Source of the DNA: Piliocolobus tephrosceles
Taxonomy: Eukaryota; Chordata; Mammalia; Primates; Cercopithecidae
Reading direction: 5' to 3'
Assembly (NCBI RefSeq): GCF_002776525.5
Contig: NC_045438.1
Span: 147,538,095-147,602,094, forward strand
DNA length: 64,000 nt
Under the pieces are notes generated by a model. It had not been told where the DNA came from. It was given only the letters and a program-made list of their open reading frames with translations, and did not search any database. The position numbers and the translations under genes are program-made. The first letter of the stretch is position 1. Every line of letters begins with the position of its first letter. Shown here piece after piece: positions 11,741 to 24,034 of the stretch.

Positions 11741-14700
11741 CTGTATTCATTCTCGTATTCACTCATGTATTGAGCCACTACTGGGTGGGATAGATCCACA
11801 GACAGATATAACAAGAGCATTGCCTCAAGATGACAATGTAGGAGGAAAGGCCAACATGATACATACTTCAGAGGATTTTAAAAATATAATGTCATGACAA
11901 TCAGAACCTGTTATCACTCTAACTACGATCTATGAACTAAACATCTGGTGTTTTCCAGGGAAAGTACAAAGTTGTATTTCAGATCTTTTGTTGATTTTTA
12001 GAAGCTCTTCTGGAGCATCTATGCAGAGGTCAACAAGTCTGGCACTACTTCAGGTGCTGAGCACTAGGATTTGCTACACACACAGTATTGGCTGCTGCAA
12101 TCTTACAATCAATTAAAATGCTGAATTTATTCCAAGGAGTATTTGGTTAGTTACCTCGGAGCCAACACAGGATTTTTTTTCCTTGTGCTTATTCCTACTT
12201 GAACTTATCCGACTCTATCTATTGTGGGTCCCTGGATCCCTGATCAGATCTTTTCCAATCCAAAAAAAGTGGCTGTTATCATAAACCTTATATTGATGGA
12301 GGCTATTTCCCCTCCTACCCACTATACACCTAGTGCATCTCCTGGTCTTCATGATGTACGCCTCTCACATTTACTGCAAACACAGCAAGACTGTCACAGC
12401 TTTTACCATATTTGATTTTTTTTTTTTTTTTTAACAGAGAATCACTTTGCTTTATCAAGTGGTGAAAGGGTTATGTAAAAGTTGACATGCCTGCGACTTA
12501 TTTTTAACTAGCAAATCATAATCATCCCACACTGTCTAAAGTACTAAACTTAACATATAAATCATATGCCCTTACTAGAAAGAGCTAGCTAGAAAAATGT
12601 AAATAATAAAATTAAAATTGCTAAACTCCCTCATTATGTATTTATAATTAGCAGTTAAATTATTAACTGTTTTCAGAACTTCTGAAATAGGTTGTTGATA
12701 TTAAGGAAGCTGTTCAACAAAAACCTCAACAAGTATAGTCTTAAAATCAAATCAGTGAAATAATCTTTTAAATGTTTAGCTAGCTATCCATTAGCATTTG
12801 CATTAAATTTCAGCAACAGTGGTTGTTTTAGCTTTTTGGGATGTTATTTTTCTGCACAAACATAATGCAAAGAACTATAAAAGTTATTTGTTTTCATATT
12901 TTACACATGACTTTCCAATAGCACTAATCAGATTTTATGTCCATAACTATGGGTATAAAGTAATTATTTTATTTCTCAAATAGTAGTCTGGATCCCCTGT
13001 CCATATTCTTTGCTCATATTTACTGTGTCATTTGCCATCAGGTACCACAGTTACCTGGACATATGCCCATTTGCCTAGTTTGACAGAGCTACTTAAGGGT
13101 AAGCATCCCAATCTGTGGAAAAGTATAAAAAAAAGTCAGGGATCACAGAACCACCTTTGTTCACAGTGATTACCATCATGTCGATAAATGAAAAATAAAG
13201 AAGGAAACTCTCTGAAAGAAAATGTCATGTATTCAGGGATGGGCATTACAATGGGAATACAGATGCCACGGTAACGCATGTGCGAATCAAGTGGAAGAGT
13301 CTCTTGTTCTGTGTCCCTCTGATTCAACTTCACCCCTATGTATCTCCAGATGAAGGGAGGAAATTGAAAATTCATCCTCAAGCTTCAAGTACAGTACCCT
13401 TTCTGATATGGCTAACAGTAGTTTGGGTAACACCATATTGACTGTGGGTTGCAAAATTAATGCAACATATTAGCAGTTCTGAATCAGACAAGGGGTCAAA
13501 ATGGAGGAATTGAGGCAAATTTATGTGCTGGAAGACAGAAGGACTACAAATAAGAAACAAAGAACTGTGGCAAGGTGGCAAGTATTGAAAAATTGGGGCA
13601 ATGTTAATTAATGACGAGGAAGCAAAAAGTGTTGGTTGCCAAAGAAGGGATTTGACAGTCTTGATTCGTTCTTGGAAATGCGGGACTACAAAAAAATAAA
13701 TAAATAAAATTGTGAGTTTTAAATGAAGCTGCTGCGATGAAACTGAGGCTGCCACACTATCTGGATTGGTTAGTGTCTATGTCAGCATGCAAATGGGGTG
13801 CTTTTCCTTACCTCCAGATGCTCTAAAATATAGGGCGGATTTGTCATGCCAAGCCTCAGCATTGCTCCCTCAGGAATCACTTCAACCAGTTTCCACAGGA
13901 GTGTGGGGAGATTGGTGCCAATATCTCTGCCATAAGCCCCCGTGTCTTCACTGGTCAACCATATCTCACAAACACCCTCTGTGAATCAAAGGAGATAATT
14001 AACAAATCTGTGGCAGAGCTGTTTCCTTCATCATACAGCTGCTCACTCTTTATAATGCAGTATTTCTCAACACTATTATTCAGGCAGTCTGGGTATTCAA
14101 TTGCAGAGAAAAAGCAGCTTATCCCATGGTGCCAGTGGGTTATTAAGTTCATTTTACGAACACCAGAGAGTTACAACAATGCTGTAAATTATCAGTGTGT
14201 CCTGTGAAGTGATTAACATTCACAGCCAATCAGTTCAACTGTGCTTCCCCCAAAGCACTTTGATCAAGACTAAAGCCTCAGTCCCACCTCAGAGAATACC
14301 TAGTTTATTGAATACTCTAAGTCCTGGAACTGAAAGTCACTTCACAGAACAGGTACTATCAGCAGTTAACTCATTAATCAGTATGGCACCAACCTAAGGA
14401 AAAATGCCAAGTGTAGTTAAGGTTTAGCTCACATATTATTAATTATTAGGTACCCATTTTTCTCGTAGCAACTATTCTAGTCTGTCTTCATTATTCATTC
14501 AAAAATAGTATTCATTTTATTACTGCATTCAAAAAAGTTGGTTGCTGCCTAAACTGAGTGTTTGTGTTGGAAAACCTGTTTACTGACAGCTTGCTTTCTA
14601 TTTTCCACAAATCAGACGTTAGGAAAATATATATATATATATAGTTTGTGGTTATTATGTTATAAAGAATCCTGACTTCACATATCATACCCTGCAATGA

Positions 14701-17700
14701 TACTGCTTCAAATGTCCAGAGGAAATACTTTGGGATCCCCCTCATGTTATTTAAAATGAATAAAACAGTTAGCAAGAGCCATTCAGGCTTTCATGGCACA
14801 CAGAACTTTTCTGAACCCATATTCAATGAAATGATCAGCCTATTTTAAAAGGCCAAATGATTAACAAGGCTAAAACAAACAATGAAGTGAGCCTGTGAAA
14901 TTTGTTCACGCTCAAGTGCTTTGTTGCTTCTGCAGAAGCTCAACACACACAGAGGCACACAAACTGAAGACTTTAGCCTGAACTAAAGTATAAGTTTCTA
15001 GAAAGTGTCTTCAAATTATAATTTTAAATTATCTTTAGTTGACAGAACAGAAGAGTTTCAAAAATACATTTAAATATTCCTAGCTAAGAGAGACAACAAA
15101 TAAAACACATGGCTTTTATGTGAGTGTGGACTTAAAACTTACAGAATAAAAAAGCATAAAATAAAGATCTTTGCTCCTTTTAGTATGTTCCAAGAGGTAG
15201 AAAAAAACACAGCATAAAGATTTCCAATCACTATTATTTTCTTTAGCATAAGAAATACAATTACTTTAGCAAAAAACTAAACCATATAAAAACATTTTCA
15301 CTTTTTCCTGCCTATCTTTCTGAGACATACACATCCTCACTCACACCCACACAACATGGAAAATACAAGGATAGAAATAAGATTTTAGTTTCCCCAAATT
15401 AAAGAATCAATAACTTAGCATTGAGAACAGAATACATAGAAAAAAGATCACTTAAAAAGCTTTTTAAAAAACAAAAAGCTCAATACATTTAAAAAGCTGA
15501 AGATATTTTTAGCATCTGAAAATTAGTAGTATTATGGATATATGGGTTTTCATAGTTTAAATTAAATACCTAGTTCCAGAAATAATAAACCTTTGCTTAA
15601 TCTTAATCATTTCATAAAAAGCTTTATCCTCCAAAGAAATAGTCTGGCATGTCCATAGGCTATTTTTAGAGGTGTATAATTTTATAAATGTTCTCTGTAG
15701 ATGAAATAAATCTTTTTCTATTTAAAAAGTAGACTGAAATTAGTGGTATCATCTTTAATATTATATCTGCCATTAGACACTGGACTCATACAATCTTTTT
15801 TTTTTTTTAACAAAATCTTATCAGAAAATCCACTCCAGGAAAAGAGATGGCTAAGTAACAACATAAACAGATTTTAAAACATTCTGAAAGAGGTTATAAA
15901 AACAGGACATTATCCATGATTTTCCAGTTACTGGCATTTGAGCAACACAATATGAATATTTTAAAATGAACAGAATAATTTTAATTTATAATTTTTCCAT
16001 CCAAATGGTTCCATGTTATGCCTTATGTAGAGAGCGCGGGTTCCTGGAACAGTGCCTTGCTGTTGCTAGATGAATATAGAAGGGGAAAAATCGCTATGAA
16101 TAGGAATGGAAATAACATCCATGGAGAAACAGCAGCCAGCTCTTCAAGCTGCATAGGTGGGGACCAATAGCCCCCTGGTGGGCTGAAACTTCAAATTAAA
16201 TCACATAAAGAGGAAGCAGCTGTAACACTAAATCAGCAACAACAGGAATAATGGTCTTGATGTCTCCAAGATCAAGGCTGCTAAAATACTCTACATAATA
16301 GCAACCTGGTTTAAAACACAATGGAACGAAAGAGCATGCGCAAATTGAAACCCTTGGACTTGAGGAGAATTTTGCTTTGCCAATTCAATTCAAAAATCTG
16401 TCAAAGATGATCTTGTTCTTAGTCAATGTGAGAAAGTTCAGCTTTTGTAAGGGTGTATTTCAAGCATGAATCCTAATGAGAATGGATCTCTCAAACAGTT
16501 AGGATATGGAAGTCATTACATACTAAAAGTGACGCTAAATGTGGAATCCCCACGCCTGACATCCTTTTCCCTGGAAAGTCTCCTGATTACTCATAGCACA
16601 GGCAGTTCGTGCCAGGCCACGCTTGCATATGAAGTCACCAGAGCACCTGAGGGCTTCAGTAGTCACTAATGGACACACATTGGGACACAAGCTTGTATCT
16701 GCACACTTAACTGGCTAGACTTATGGACAGAAGTGCTTGCCTAAACAGCTTCATTTCTTAAGGACTTCAGTTATGAGCTTTATTTCTTTGCACATTCAGT
16801 TCTCAATTCATCCAAACATTTATTTGGCCCTTACCATGTGCCCTGCAGCTCTTCCAGCTCACAACAGATATGGATTCACCATTAAAATGGCTATTAGCTA
16901 AGAGCTGGCAAGGGGACACTTACTAACGTCCGCGACCCTTCGCATCCATCCCTGTTGTCAGTGGAGATACAATGGGACAGTCTTCAAGAACACAGCCTTA
17001 GACCAAAATGAAGGGTCTGCTGGGCTGGCTTAAAATGGACACAATGTCGGCCTCCGTAAGATAGTCTCAGTCTGCACTAGAACTTGGAATTTGATTAGTA
17101 TATGTCAGGAAAATAAACGCATGAAAATGAAAAAGAGACGCAAGCAGGAAGAACTAAGATAAGAGAAGTGAATGCCCATTAAAAACTCCCATGCCTGTAA
17201 AAATAAATATATGCAAAAAAAGAAAGTGGTAGGGTAGGAAAGTGGGAGACAGAAATTGGGGTTTTTTTAAGCATCCAAGGGAAGATTTTACTGTTTTCTA
17301 AAATTGTTCATCTACCTGACTTTTGTTCATTTTCCCAAAAATTGTTCAGTCAACCCAACTTTTTAAATGAACATTATGTTCATCAGATCATCCACCCTCC
17401 TTCTGATGCATTAATTTTGGTAAAAGGAAAGGCAAATACTGGGAAGAATGAAACGTACTATACAGGAAAAAAAAGCCTTAAGTTTAGTTATTAGATTCCA
17501 TGATCATCTTACCCAAGCAATTATAGACCAGCCTGTAGTTGAAACACAAGCCATTTTTCCCTGAATAAATAGCAACCCCAACAGCCAGATTCCCATCTCT
17601 GCTCCATAGCAATTTGAGATGACAGGAGATGGAAGTAGAAGACCTAAAAGTTTGATAATAAAAGGAGGATAATATCCTTAATCAAAGAGTCTCACGACAA

Positions 17701-18087
17701 AGAAAATTCTCTTTGAAAAATCAAACTTGGCCAAAATTCAATTTCAAAAGATTATGACTCACTATAACTTTATGTATGATCTTCATTGTAATAAATTAAA
17801 ATATGGGTGAAGACTGATTTCATCTGGTCAAGAAGTAGCATTTCTCTAGTAGTTCCTGCTTTATCTATGAGGAAAATTTCCAGGATAAGTTGTTTCAATT
17901 ATTCATGAATAGTCTCTAAAAATAACTACAAACATCCAAAACCTGTAAATAACGATTACGGGGATCACTAGCTAAAGAGCACTGGATGGCAGGGAAACCC
18001 TACATCAAGTACACATCATTTAAAAATCCTTGGAAAATCTGCTAACTCTACCTCCCACAACCCGGTGTGTGCTCTCCCCTCTCCATC
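11741..18087. other. Repeat-poor AT-rich block
   Basis: More than 6 kb with no Alu, L1 or LTR that I can see. It holds T-tracts (12417-12432, 15797-15808), a short AT run (14626-14642), an AAAT run near 13692 and a probable L2 scrap at 16800-16855 (AACATTTATTTGGCCCTTAC). Stretches such as 12570-12960 are rich in TAATTA-like and TTTGCAT-like words. This could reflect conserved regulatory DNA, but I have no alignment to show it. Confidence 0.6.
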
Positions 18088-18390
18088 TTTTTTTTGTTTT
18101 GCTTTTTTCTGAGACTGTTTCACTCTGTCACCCAGGCTGGAGTGCAATGGCACGATCTTGGCTCACTGTAACCTCTGCCTCCGAGGTTCAAGTGATTCTC
18201 CTACCTCAGCCTCCTAAGTAGCTGCGATTACAGGTGCACACAACCATGCCCAGCTAAGGTTTGTATCTTTAGTAGAGATGGGGTTTCACCATGTTGGCCA
18301 GGCTAGTCTCCAACTCCTGACCTCAGGTGATCCACCTACCTTAGCCTCCCAAAGTGCTGGGATTACAGGCATGAGCCACCACACCTGGCC
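18088..18390 (-). mobile_element. Alu (AluS-like), minus strand
   Basis: Mixed T-tail, then GAGACTGTTTCACTCTGTCA through to CACCACACCTGGCC. Full length with moderate divergence. Confidence 0.95.
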
Positions 18391-18647
18391 CCTCCCCCTG
18401 TCTTTTGTTTTCCATTCCTATCCTTTGTTTTTTCCTCTCAATTTTATCCTTGAGTCTTTCTCCGCCATCTGGTTCCAGCCTTTATTCTCCTACAAAGGAA
18501 AATACATTACACATATATTACTTGTTATATTTATTTAATATGCATTAAATTGTCTGCTTTTACTTCCTGCTGCTTTAAGTGTCACAGTGCATTATATTTT
18601 TAGGGATTCTTTCTTCTTAAAAAATAATCTTAGAAAATTCAGAAATT
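18391..18647. other. Unique spacer between two Alus
   Basis: Nothing recognised. The Alus on either side point away from each other (head to head). Confidence 0.45.
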
Positions 18648-18868
18648 AGGCCAGGTGAGGTGGTTCACGCCTGTAGTCACACCACTTTGGGAGGCCAAGG
18701 CGAGCAAATCACCTGAGGTCAGGAGTTCGAGACCAGCCTGACCAACATGGAGTCACCCCATCTCTACTAAAAATACAAAACTAGCTGGGTGTGGCAGCGC
18801 ATGCCTGCAATCTCAACTACTCAGGAGGCTGAGGCAAGAGAATCACTTGAATCCGGGAGGCAGAGGTT
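18648..18868 (+). mobile_element. Alu lacking its 3' quarter
   Basis: Starts GGCCAGGTGAGGTGGTTCAC and runs to GGGAGGCAGAGGTTGA, then stops abruptly and L2 sequence follows. There is no A-tail. Either a deletion removed the Alu 3' end and its junction or a 3'-truncated copy inserted. Confidence 0.92.
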
Positions 18869-19525
18869 GAATTTCCTGTAGTTCCCTGAGCAAGTCACTA
18901 TAGCTCTGGCCACTATGCTTTACACCCATGCTGTTTCCTCTACCTAAAATGACCTCTACTGTTCTTTATGTAAGAAATATCTCTTTGAAGCCAGGCACTC
19001 GTGCCTGTCATCCCAGCAGTATGGGAGGCCAAGGCGGGCGGATCGCTTGAGGTCAGGAGTTCAAGACCAGCCTAGCCAACATGGTGAAACCTCATCGCTA
19101 CTAAAAATACAAAAAAGCCAGGCACAGTGCGGCATGCCTGTAGTCCCAGCTACTTAGGAGGCTGAGGCAGGCGAATTACTTGAACCTGGGAGGTGGGGGA
19201 TGCAGTAAACTAAGATGGCACCACTCCACTCCAGCCTGGGAGACAGCATGAGACTCGGTTTCAAAAAAAAAAAAGAAAGAAACACTTCTTCAGAAAACTT
19301 TCGTGACCACTGAGAATAATTTATATGCTCTTCCCCTGTGCTTTCAACACTCTTGTACATAATTCTGTTAATACAATGTGTTATAATTATTAGTTTGTCT
19401 TCCCTGAGAGAAAAGAAGCATTTCCCAGGCAGAGCTGCAAAACTCTAAAACACACATGCCTAGGACCTATCATGATGCTAGCAAACAGCAAGGCCTCAAC
19501 ACATTTTGGTTCCATCAATCAACAT
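18869..19525 (+). mobile_element. L2 3' end, sense, interrupted by an Alu
   Basis: CACCCATGCTGTTTCCTCTA with ACCTAAAATGACCTCTACTG, then after the Alu TTCAGAAAACTTTCGTGACC, TTGTCTTCCCTGAGAGAAAA and CAAACAGCAAGGCCTCAACA. This is the usual order of the L2 3' UTR, ending near the polymer-like 3' terminus. Confidence 0.75.
18989..19279 (+). mobile_element. Alu (AluS-like)
   Basis: Starts AGCCAGGCACTCGTGCCTGT, with a small deletion near the start, and ends in an A12 tail. Inserted into the L2 3' UTR, which continues on both sides. Confidence 0.94.
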
Positions 19526-19547
19526 ATTTTATGGGATCGCTTTCAGT

Positions 19548-19569
19548 AAAAAAAAAAAAAAAAAAAAAG
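19548..19569. repeat. A-tract
   Basis: A run of about 20 A bases, isolated from any recognised retroelement. It may be the tail of the L2 or of an eroded element. Confidence 0.8.
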
Positions 19570-19625
19570 AGATGCACAGATTAAGTATATTTCAGCCAAC
19601 ATCTGAAAAGCACCTCTTCCTATAC

Positions 19626-19682
19626 AGACACATAAATATACACACATACATATAAACAGACATACACACACACACACATACA
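19626..19682. repeat. Imperfect CA/TA-rich microsatellite
   Basis: Interrupted CA repeat with TA units; the longest pure part is ACACACACACACA near 19664-19678. On the minus strand it reads as a meaningless VCVCVC frame. Confidence 0.85.
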
Positions 19683-19689
19683 GAGACTG

Positions 19690-20781
19690 TGCACAAAAGT
19701 GGAGGAGGTTATATATTAGGCAATGAGGAAATACCAAAATGAATATTATTTGGACAATATGGAAATGCAGCTTGAATGTTGCAAAGTTTCTTCCATAGTC
19801 TCTTAACTTCTACACAAGATTAACAGTCCTGCTTAGGGTTCACTATTACCCTACAACAACAGCTGGCCAGCACAGCAACTGAATACAACCAGCTTTTCAC
19901 TTACAGGTATGATTTTCTTTTTAGTTAAAAAGAAGTTCAGACAGATCAATACCCAGAAAACAAACTTTAACACTATTTTTATTGCCTTAATAACAAGTGT
20001 TAACAAAGAGATGGTATTTCCAGATCTTACTGATATCTGTAATTATACTTGTTACAGAAAAAAAATTTGTTGGCATAAATTGATGATGCTGTTGCTAAAC
20101 AAAAACAACTTGTTTATTTCTTTCAAAAAGTCATCAGAAAGAATATTGTTGATTTCCATACTTCTGCAGGAACTTGGAAATAATGGAAAGTTCAAAATAA
20201 ACTAAATACCATAAAAGGATGATACACTTTCTGAAAACAAGGCATCTGACTCCCTAGTCTCCAAAATCTGTAATAAGCCTCAATGAAGCAGATTAAGTTG
20301 ATCCTCTTAATACCATGGTATGTTATGCTCCATATACGGGCATTTTTAATACCCCTAGAGAGAATATAGACAGCAGTGTCTATGAACAGGTCCTCTTGTG
20401 TTTCAGCATGATGTGGAGAGAGGTGTAATTCTATCTTTAAAAATCACAACGGGCTCAACCGCTAGCAGTCCAAACATTATGGATACGCGTAGGAGGAGGA
20501 AGAGGAAAGAAGAAAATCATTAGATGCCTGCAATGCAGTACATTGTTCTCAGAAAATATTAATAATCAGTTGATAATGGTGATAAAAACTTTTCTAGATT
20601 TCAAGACTAACAAAGAGCTACAGAATAGTTTAGAGGGTAAAGAAAAGTAAAAAAAAACAAAGGATTTCTCATTATTTCAGCCACTGAGCTCAATTATGGA
20701 ATGAAGAACAAATAAAAGTTCAGATTTTTACAGGACAGAATTTTTGTGACTAATGTTTTGGTCCTAAAGGCCTTTCCCTTT
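19690..20781. other. Unique sequence
   Basis: About 1.1 kb with no recognised repeat. An open frame at 19909-20205 is AT-biased and shows no domain that I know. Confidence 0.45.
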
Positions 20782-21072
20782 GGGTCAGGCATAGTAGCTC
20801 ATTCCTGTAATCCCTGCTCTTTGGGAGGCCAAGGCAGGAAGGAATCCCTGAGGCAAGGAGTTTAAGACCAGCCAGGGCAACACAGTGAGACTCTATCTCT
20901 ACAAAAACTAAAAAAGTTAGTCGGGCATGGTAGTGTGCACCTGTAGTCCTAGCTATTTGGGAGGCTGAGGCAGGAGGATCACTAGAGCCCAGGAGTCGAG
21001 GTTACAGTGAGCTATGATTGCACCACTGCACTACAGCACTAGAGCCAGAGCAACAGAGTAAGACCTTGTTTC
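20782..21072 (+). mobile_element. Alu, AluJ-like, with an odd T-rich end
   Basis: GGTCAGGCATAGTAGCTCAT through to AACAGAGTAAGACCTTGT. AluJ-type features include GAGCCCAGGAGTCGAGG and GCTATGATTGCACCACTGC. The element passes into TTTCTTTTGTTTTTT instead of an A-tail, so the 3' end has been altered. Confidence 0.92.
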
Positions 21073-21177
21073 TTTTGTTTTTTTTTTTTAAGTAACCTTC
21101 ACTTAAGGTACAGTCAAACAGAACTGAAATTCTGCAGTTAAAATTAGAAAATTTTGTCTTTAAAACTTATACAAGTA

Positions 21178-21868
21178 CAGATGGTGCCTGACTTACAATG
21201 GCTCGACTTAGGATTCTTCAACTTTACGACAGCGTGAAAGCGATATGCGTTCAGTAGAAACCATACTTCCAGTAAACATACAACCATTCTGTTTTTAATT
21301 TTCAATACAGTATTCATCACATTGCATGAGATATTCAACACTATATTATAAAGTAGGCTTTGTATTAGATGATTTTGCCCAACTATAGGCTAATAAAAGT
21401 GTTCTGAGCATGTTTAAGGTAGGCAAGGCTAAGCTATGATGATCAGTAGGTTGGGTGTATTAAATGCTTTTTCTTTTCTTTTCTTTCTTTTTTGTTTTGT
21501 TTTGTTTTGTTTTCAAGACAGGGTCTTACTCTGTCACCAAGGCTGTAATGCAGTGGTGTGACCATGGGTCACTGCGGCCTTGACCTCCTGAACTCAAGTG
21601 ATCCTGCCACCTCAGCCTCCTAGGTAGCTGGGACTACAGGTATGTGGCATCACATATGGCAAATTTTTGTATTTTTTGGACAGACAGGGTGTCACCATGT
21701 TGCCCAGGCTGGTCTCAAATTCCTGGAGTCAAAAAATCTGTTCTCCTTGGCCTCCCAAAATGCTGGGATTACAGGTGTGAGCCAATGCACCTGGCCTTTA
21801 AATGCATTTCAACTTATATTTTCAACTTATAATGGGATGTGACCCCATCGTAAGTTGAGGAGCATCCG
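21178..21868 (+). mobile_element. TA-flanked Tigger/pogo-like MITE
   Basis: Terminal inverted repeats are visible: left CAGATGGTGCCTGACTTACA, right (reverse complement) CGGATGCTCCTCAACTTACG, each with TA outside (21176-21177 and 21869-21870). The interior has the primate-repeat phrase CTGAGCATGTTTAAGGTAGG. An Alu (21478-21796) interrupts it. The family may be Tigger4/Zombi, but I am not sure of the name. Fragments of the same family lie at 22496 and 62722. Confidence 0.8.
21478..21796 (-). mobile_element. Alu (AluJ/S-like), minus strand
   Basis: Long mixed tail of TTTTC and TTTTG units, then GACAGGGTCTTACTCTGTCA through to AATGCACCTGGCC. The target duplication TTAAATGC is seen on both sides (21470-21477 and 21798-21805), inside the MITE. 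Confidence 0.94.
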
Positions 21869-22185
21869 TACTTAAACAGCAAATAGAATTTTCTATTTTC
21901 TATTATATTATTATATGTTCAGTTTGAAGGTATATCAGGTATATGGTTTAGGTGTCCTCATACAAATAAAACATCATTCATTCATTCATTGACTCCTTCT
22001 AGCAAGTAATTGTTGAACACCTATTATGTACCAGACACTGTTCTAAACCTTAGAGATAAAGTCTCTGCCCACATGAAACCTATTCAAATAAAACAGACAA
22101 TAAACTAAGACATAAAGAACATATTGTCAAGTAAAAATAAGTGCTAATAAAAATTTTAAAAGCAAGATAAAAGGCATGGATGATG

Positions 22186-22482
22186 AGGTCAGTTGCAGTG
22201 GCTCACGTCTGTAATCCCAGCACTCTGGGAGGCTGAGGCGGGCGGATCACCTGAGGGCGGGAGTTTGAGACCAGCCTGACCAACATGGAGAAACTCCATC
22301 TCTACTAAAAATAGAAAATTAGCCAGGCGTGGTGGCATATGTCTGCAATCCCAGCTACTCGGGAGGCTGAGGCAGGAGAATCACTTGAACCTGGGAGGCA
22401 GAGGTTGCAATGAGCTGAGATTGCGCCATCGCACTCCAGCCTGGGCAACAAGAGTGAAACCCCATCTCAAAAAAAAAAAAAA
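22186..22482 (+). mobile_element. Alu (AluS-like)
   Basis: GGTCAGTTGCAGTGGCTCAC to an A-tail at 22470-22482. A clear 15-bp target duplication with one mismatch flanks it: AAGGCATGGATGATG (22171-22185) and AAGGTATGGATGATG (22481-22495). Confidence 0.96.
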
Positions 22483-22495
22483 GGTATGGATGATG

Positions 22496-22558
22496 GTACT
22501 GGATTACATCCTAGTAAACCCACTGTACGTTGAAAATATGAGTTGAAAATGCATGTAA
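22496..22558 (-). mobile_element. Fragment of the TA-target MITE, minus strand
   Basis: AACCCACTGTACGTTGAAAA and TATGAGTTGAAAATGCATGT are the reverse complement of the right end of the MITE at 21178-21868. This makes a short inverted pair with that copy about 630 bp away. Confidence 0.65.
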
Positions 22559-22559
22559 A

Positions 22560-22634
22560 GGCCAGCCTCATTGGCTCACACCTGTAACCCCAGCATTTTG
22601 GGAGGCCAAGGAGGGTGAAATTTTGAGTCCAGGA
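22560..22634 (+). mobile_element. Alu left-arm fragment
   Basis: GGCCAGCCTCATTGGCTCAC, then CCCAGCATTTTGGGAGGCCA and GAGTCCAGGA with a small gap; stops after about 75 bp. Confidence 0.8.
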
Positions 22635-22905
22635 TGATGAAGTAATTGGGAAAAGACACTTATTTTTGATAGGGAATAGTTGAGGAAGACTCACAATGAC
22701 ACAAAACCTGAATGAATCAAGGTAGTAAGCCATGTAGATCAGCTATCTAAAGGAAGAGCCCTTGAAGCAGAGGGAATATAAGTGCAAAGACACAATATGA
22801 GTATACCTGCAGTTCCCAAGGCACCACAAAGAGGTCAGTGTAGTTAGAATGAAGTGAGTGAGGGGTTTGTGGTGAGAAAGAATTGTACAAGGGGAGCCAG
22901 TGTTA

Positions 22906-23674
22906 ACGGAAGTTGTTACAAGGGGCTCAATCTCACAGGGCAGGACTAAGAGAGCAAAGATGACATGTTGATAAGCTATGCACTGTCATAGCCAATAAAT
23001 ATGCAATATGTATATTATAGTTGCCAGTGAAAGCTCTCAATAATTTCACTTTAAGATATTCTCATACTTATGCTCATGAAAACTGAATGCAGTTTCAAAA
23101 TTCTCAAATCACTAGATATGTTGTATAAGAAGGGGCAGGAAAAAAAATAACATAATTCAACTGTCCACTCTTTCTGAACAAAATTAATTTCATTCACTCT
23201 TTATTTGGAGGGGAAATTTATTATTATAATTGACCAAAATATACCAAACAACACTCACAAATGTAAATAGAAATAAATAAAAGGAACCCAGACCAGTAAC
23301 AATGTACGCTTTTTAGTTGGTATCACCTAGAGGAAAAGGAAGTGGTGCTTGTCTTTTATCTATTTTCTTTTCTTATTTCTTTCCATCCAACAGAGCCTAA
23401 ATACTACTACTGGGCCCCCGCTTCTCACTTAGCATTATTTAAGTTGAAGTCCAGGAAATAAACCAATACTTGACACAAACTCAGAGTCTTAAAGTTTGAA
23501 CCACCGCTTTGGCTTCAGAAGATAGGACAAATAAGAATATGTGAAATAGAACCTTCTCTATGAGGCAGGAAAAGGAATAGAAAAATAGGCTCACCCTCAA
23601 GAACCTACTACCCCAAAACCTGGAAACTATAATTATAAATACAATAATTTGGATCACTTTATTCTTTTGAACTA
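22906..23674. other. Unique sequence
   Basis: No recognised repeat. AT-rich with no coding signal. Confidence 0.45.
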
Positions 23675-23910
23675 CAGGTAAATATCCTTAATCCAAAATG
23701 CTTAGGACAAGAGGGGTTTTGGATTTCAGATTTTTTTCAAATTCTGGAAAATTTGCATCATACATATGAGCTAAACATCCCCAATCTGAAAATCCAAAAT
23801 CCAAAGTGCTCCAATGAGCATTTCCTTTGAGTGTCATGTTGGCACTCAAAAAGTTTCAGATTTTAGAACATTTTGGATTTTGGATTTTTGGATTAGGGAT
23901 ACTCAAAGGG
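23675..23910 (+). mobile_element. Non-autonomous TIR DNA transposon (MITE)
   Basis: The left end CAGGTAAATATCCTTAATCC is mirrored by a right end whose reverse complement reads CCCTTTGAGTATCCCTAATC. TA precedes the left end. The interior has the known phrase GCACTCAAAAAGTTTCAGAT. I recognise the repeat but not its exact family name. Confidence 0.7.
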
Positions 23911-24002
23911 GGTTAGTTAAAATAGCCTTATGTGCCTTTTACAGGTTGGATGTAGGAGATGAGAAGATAGTTATGTTCTCTAGTAAATAAAAAGTAAAAA
24001 GG

Positions 24003-24034
24003 TTGTGTGTGTGTGTGTGCACGCATGTGTGCAC
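24003..24034. repeat. Short TG repeat
   Basis: TGTGTGTGTGTGTGTG followed by CACGCATGTGTGCACATATGC, an alternating purine-pyrimidine stretch. Confidence 0.85.

Larger units (their letters stand above)
21970..22905 (-). mobile_element. L2 3' end, minus strand, heavily interrupted
   Basis: Starts at the L2 3' terminus (TTCATTCATTCATTGACTCC), continues ACACCTATTATGTACCAGAC and ACAGACAATAAACTAAGACA to 22185, then resumes at about 22665 (GTTGAGGAAGACTCACAATG; AGTAAGCCATGTAGATC; GAAGAGCCCTTGAAGCAGAG). Between the halves lie an Alu, a MITE fragment and an Alu fragment. Confidence 0.75.

Noticed and set aside
13378..13755. 125-codon minus-strand open frame in unique DNA
   Set aside because: Composition is hydrophobic AT-driven text with no domain. 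A few frames this long are expected by chance given the stop-codon frequency at this base composition.
19626..19682. Possible CRISPR-like or spaced repeat
   Set aside because: It is an ordinary interrupted CA/TA microsatellite; no spaced direct repeats of constant length exist in the window.
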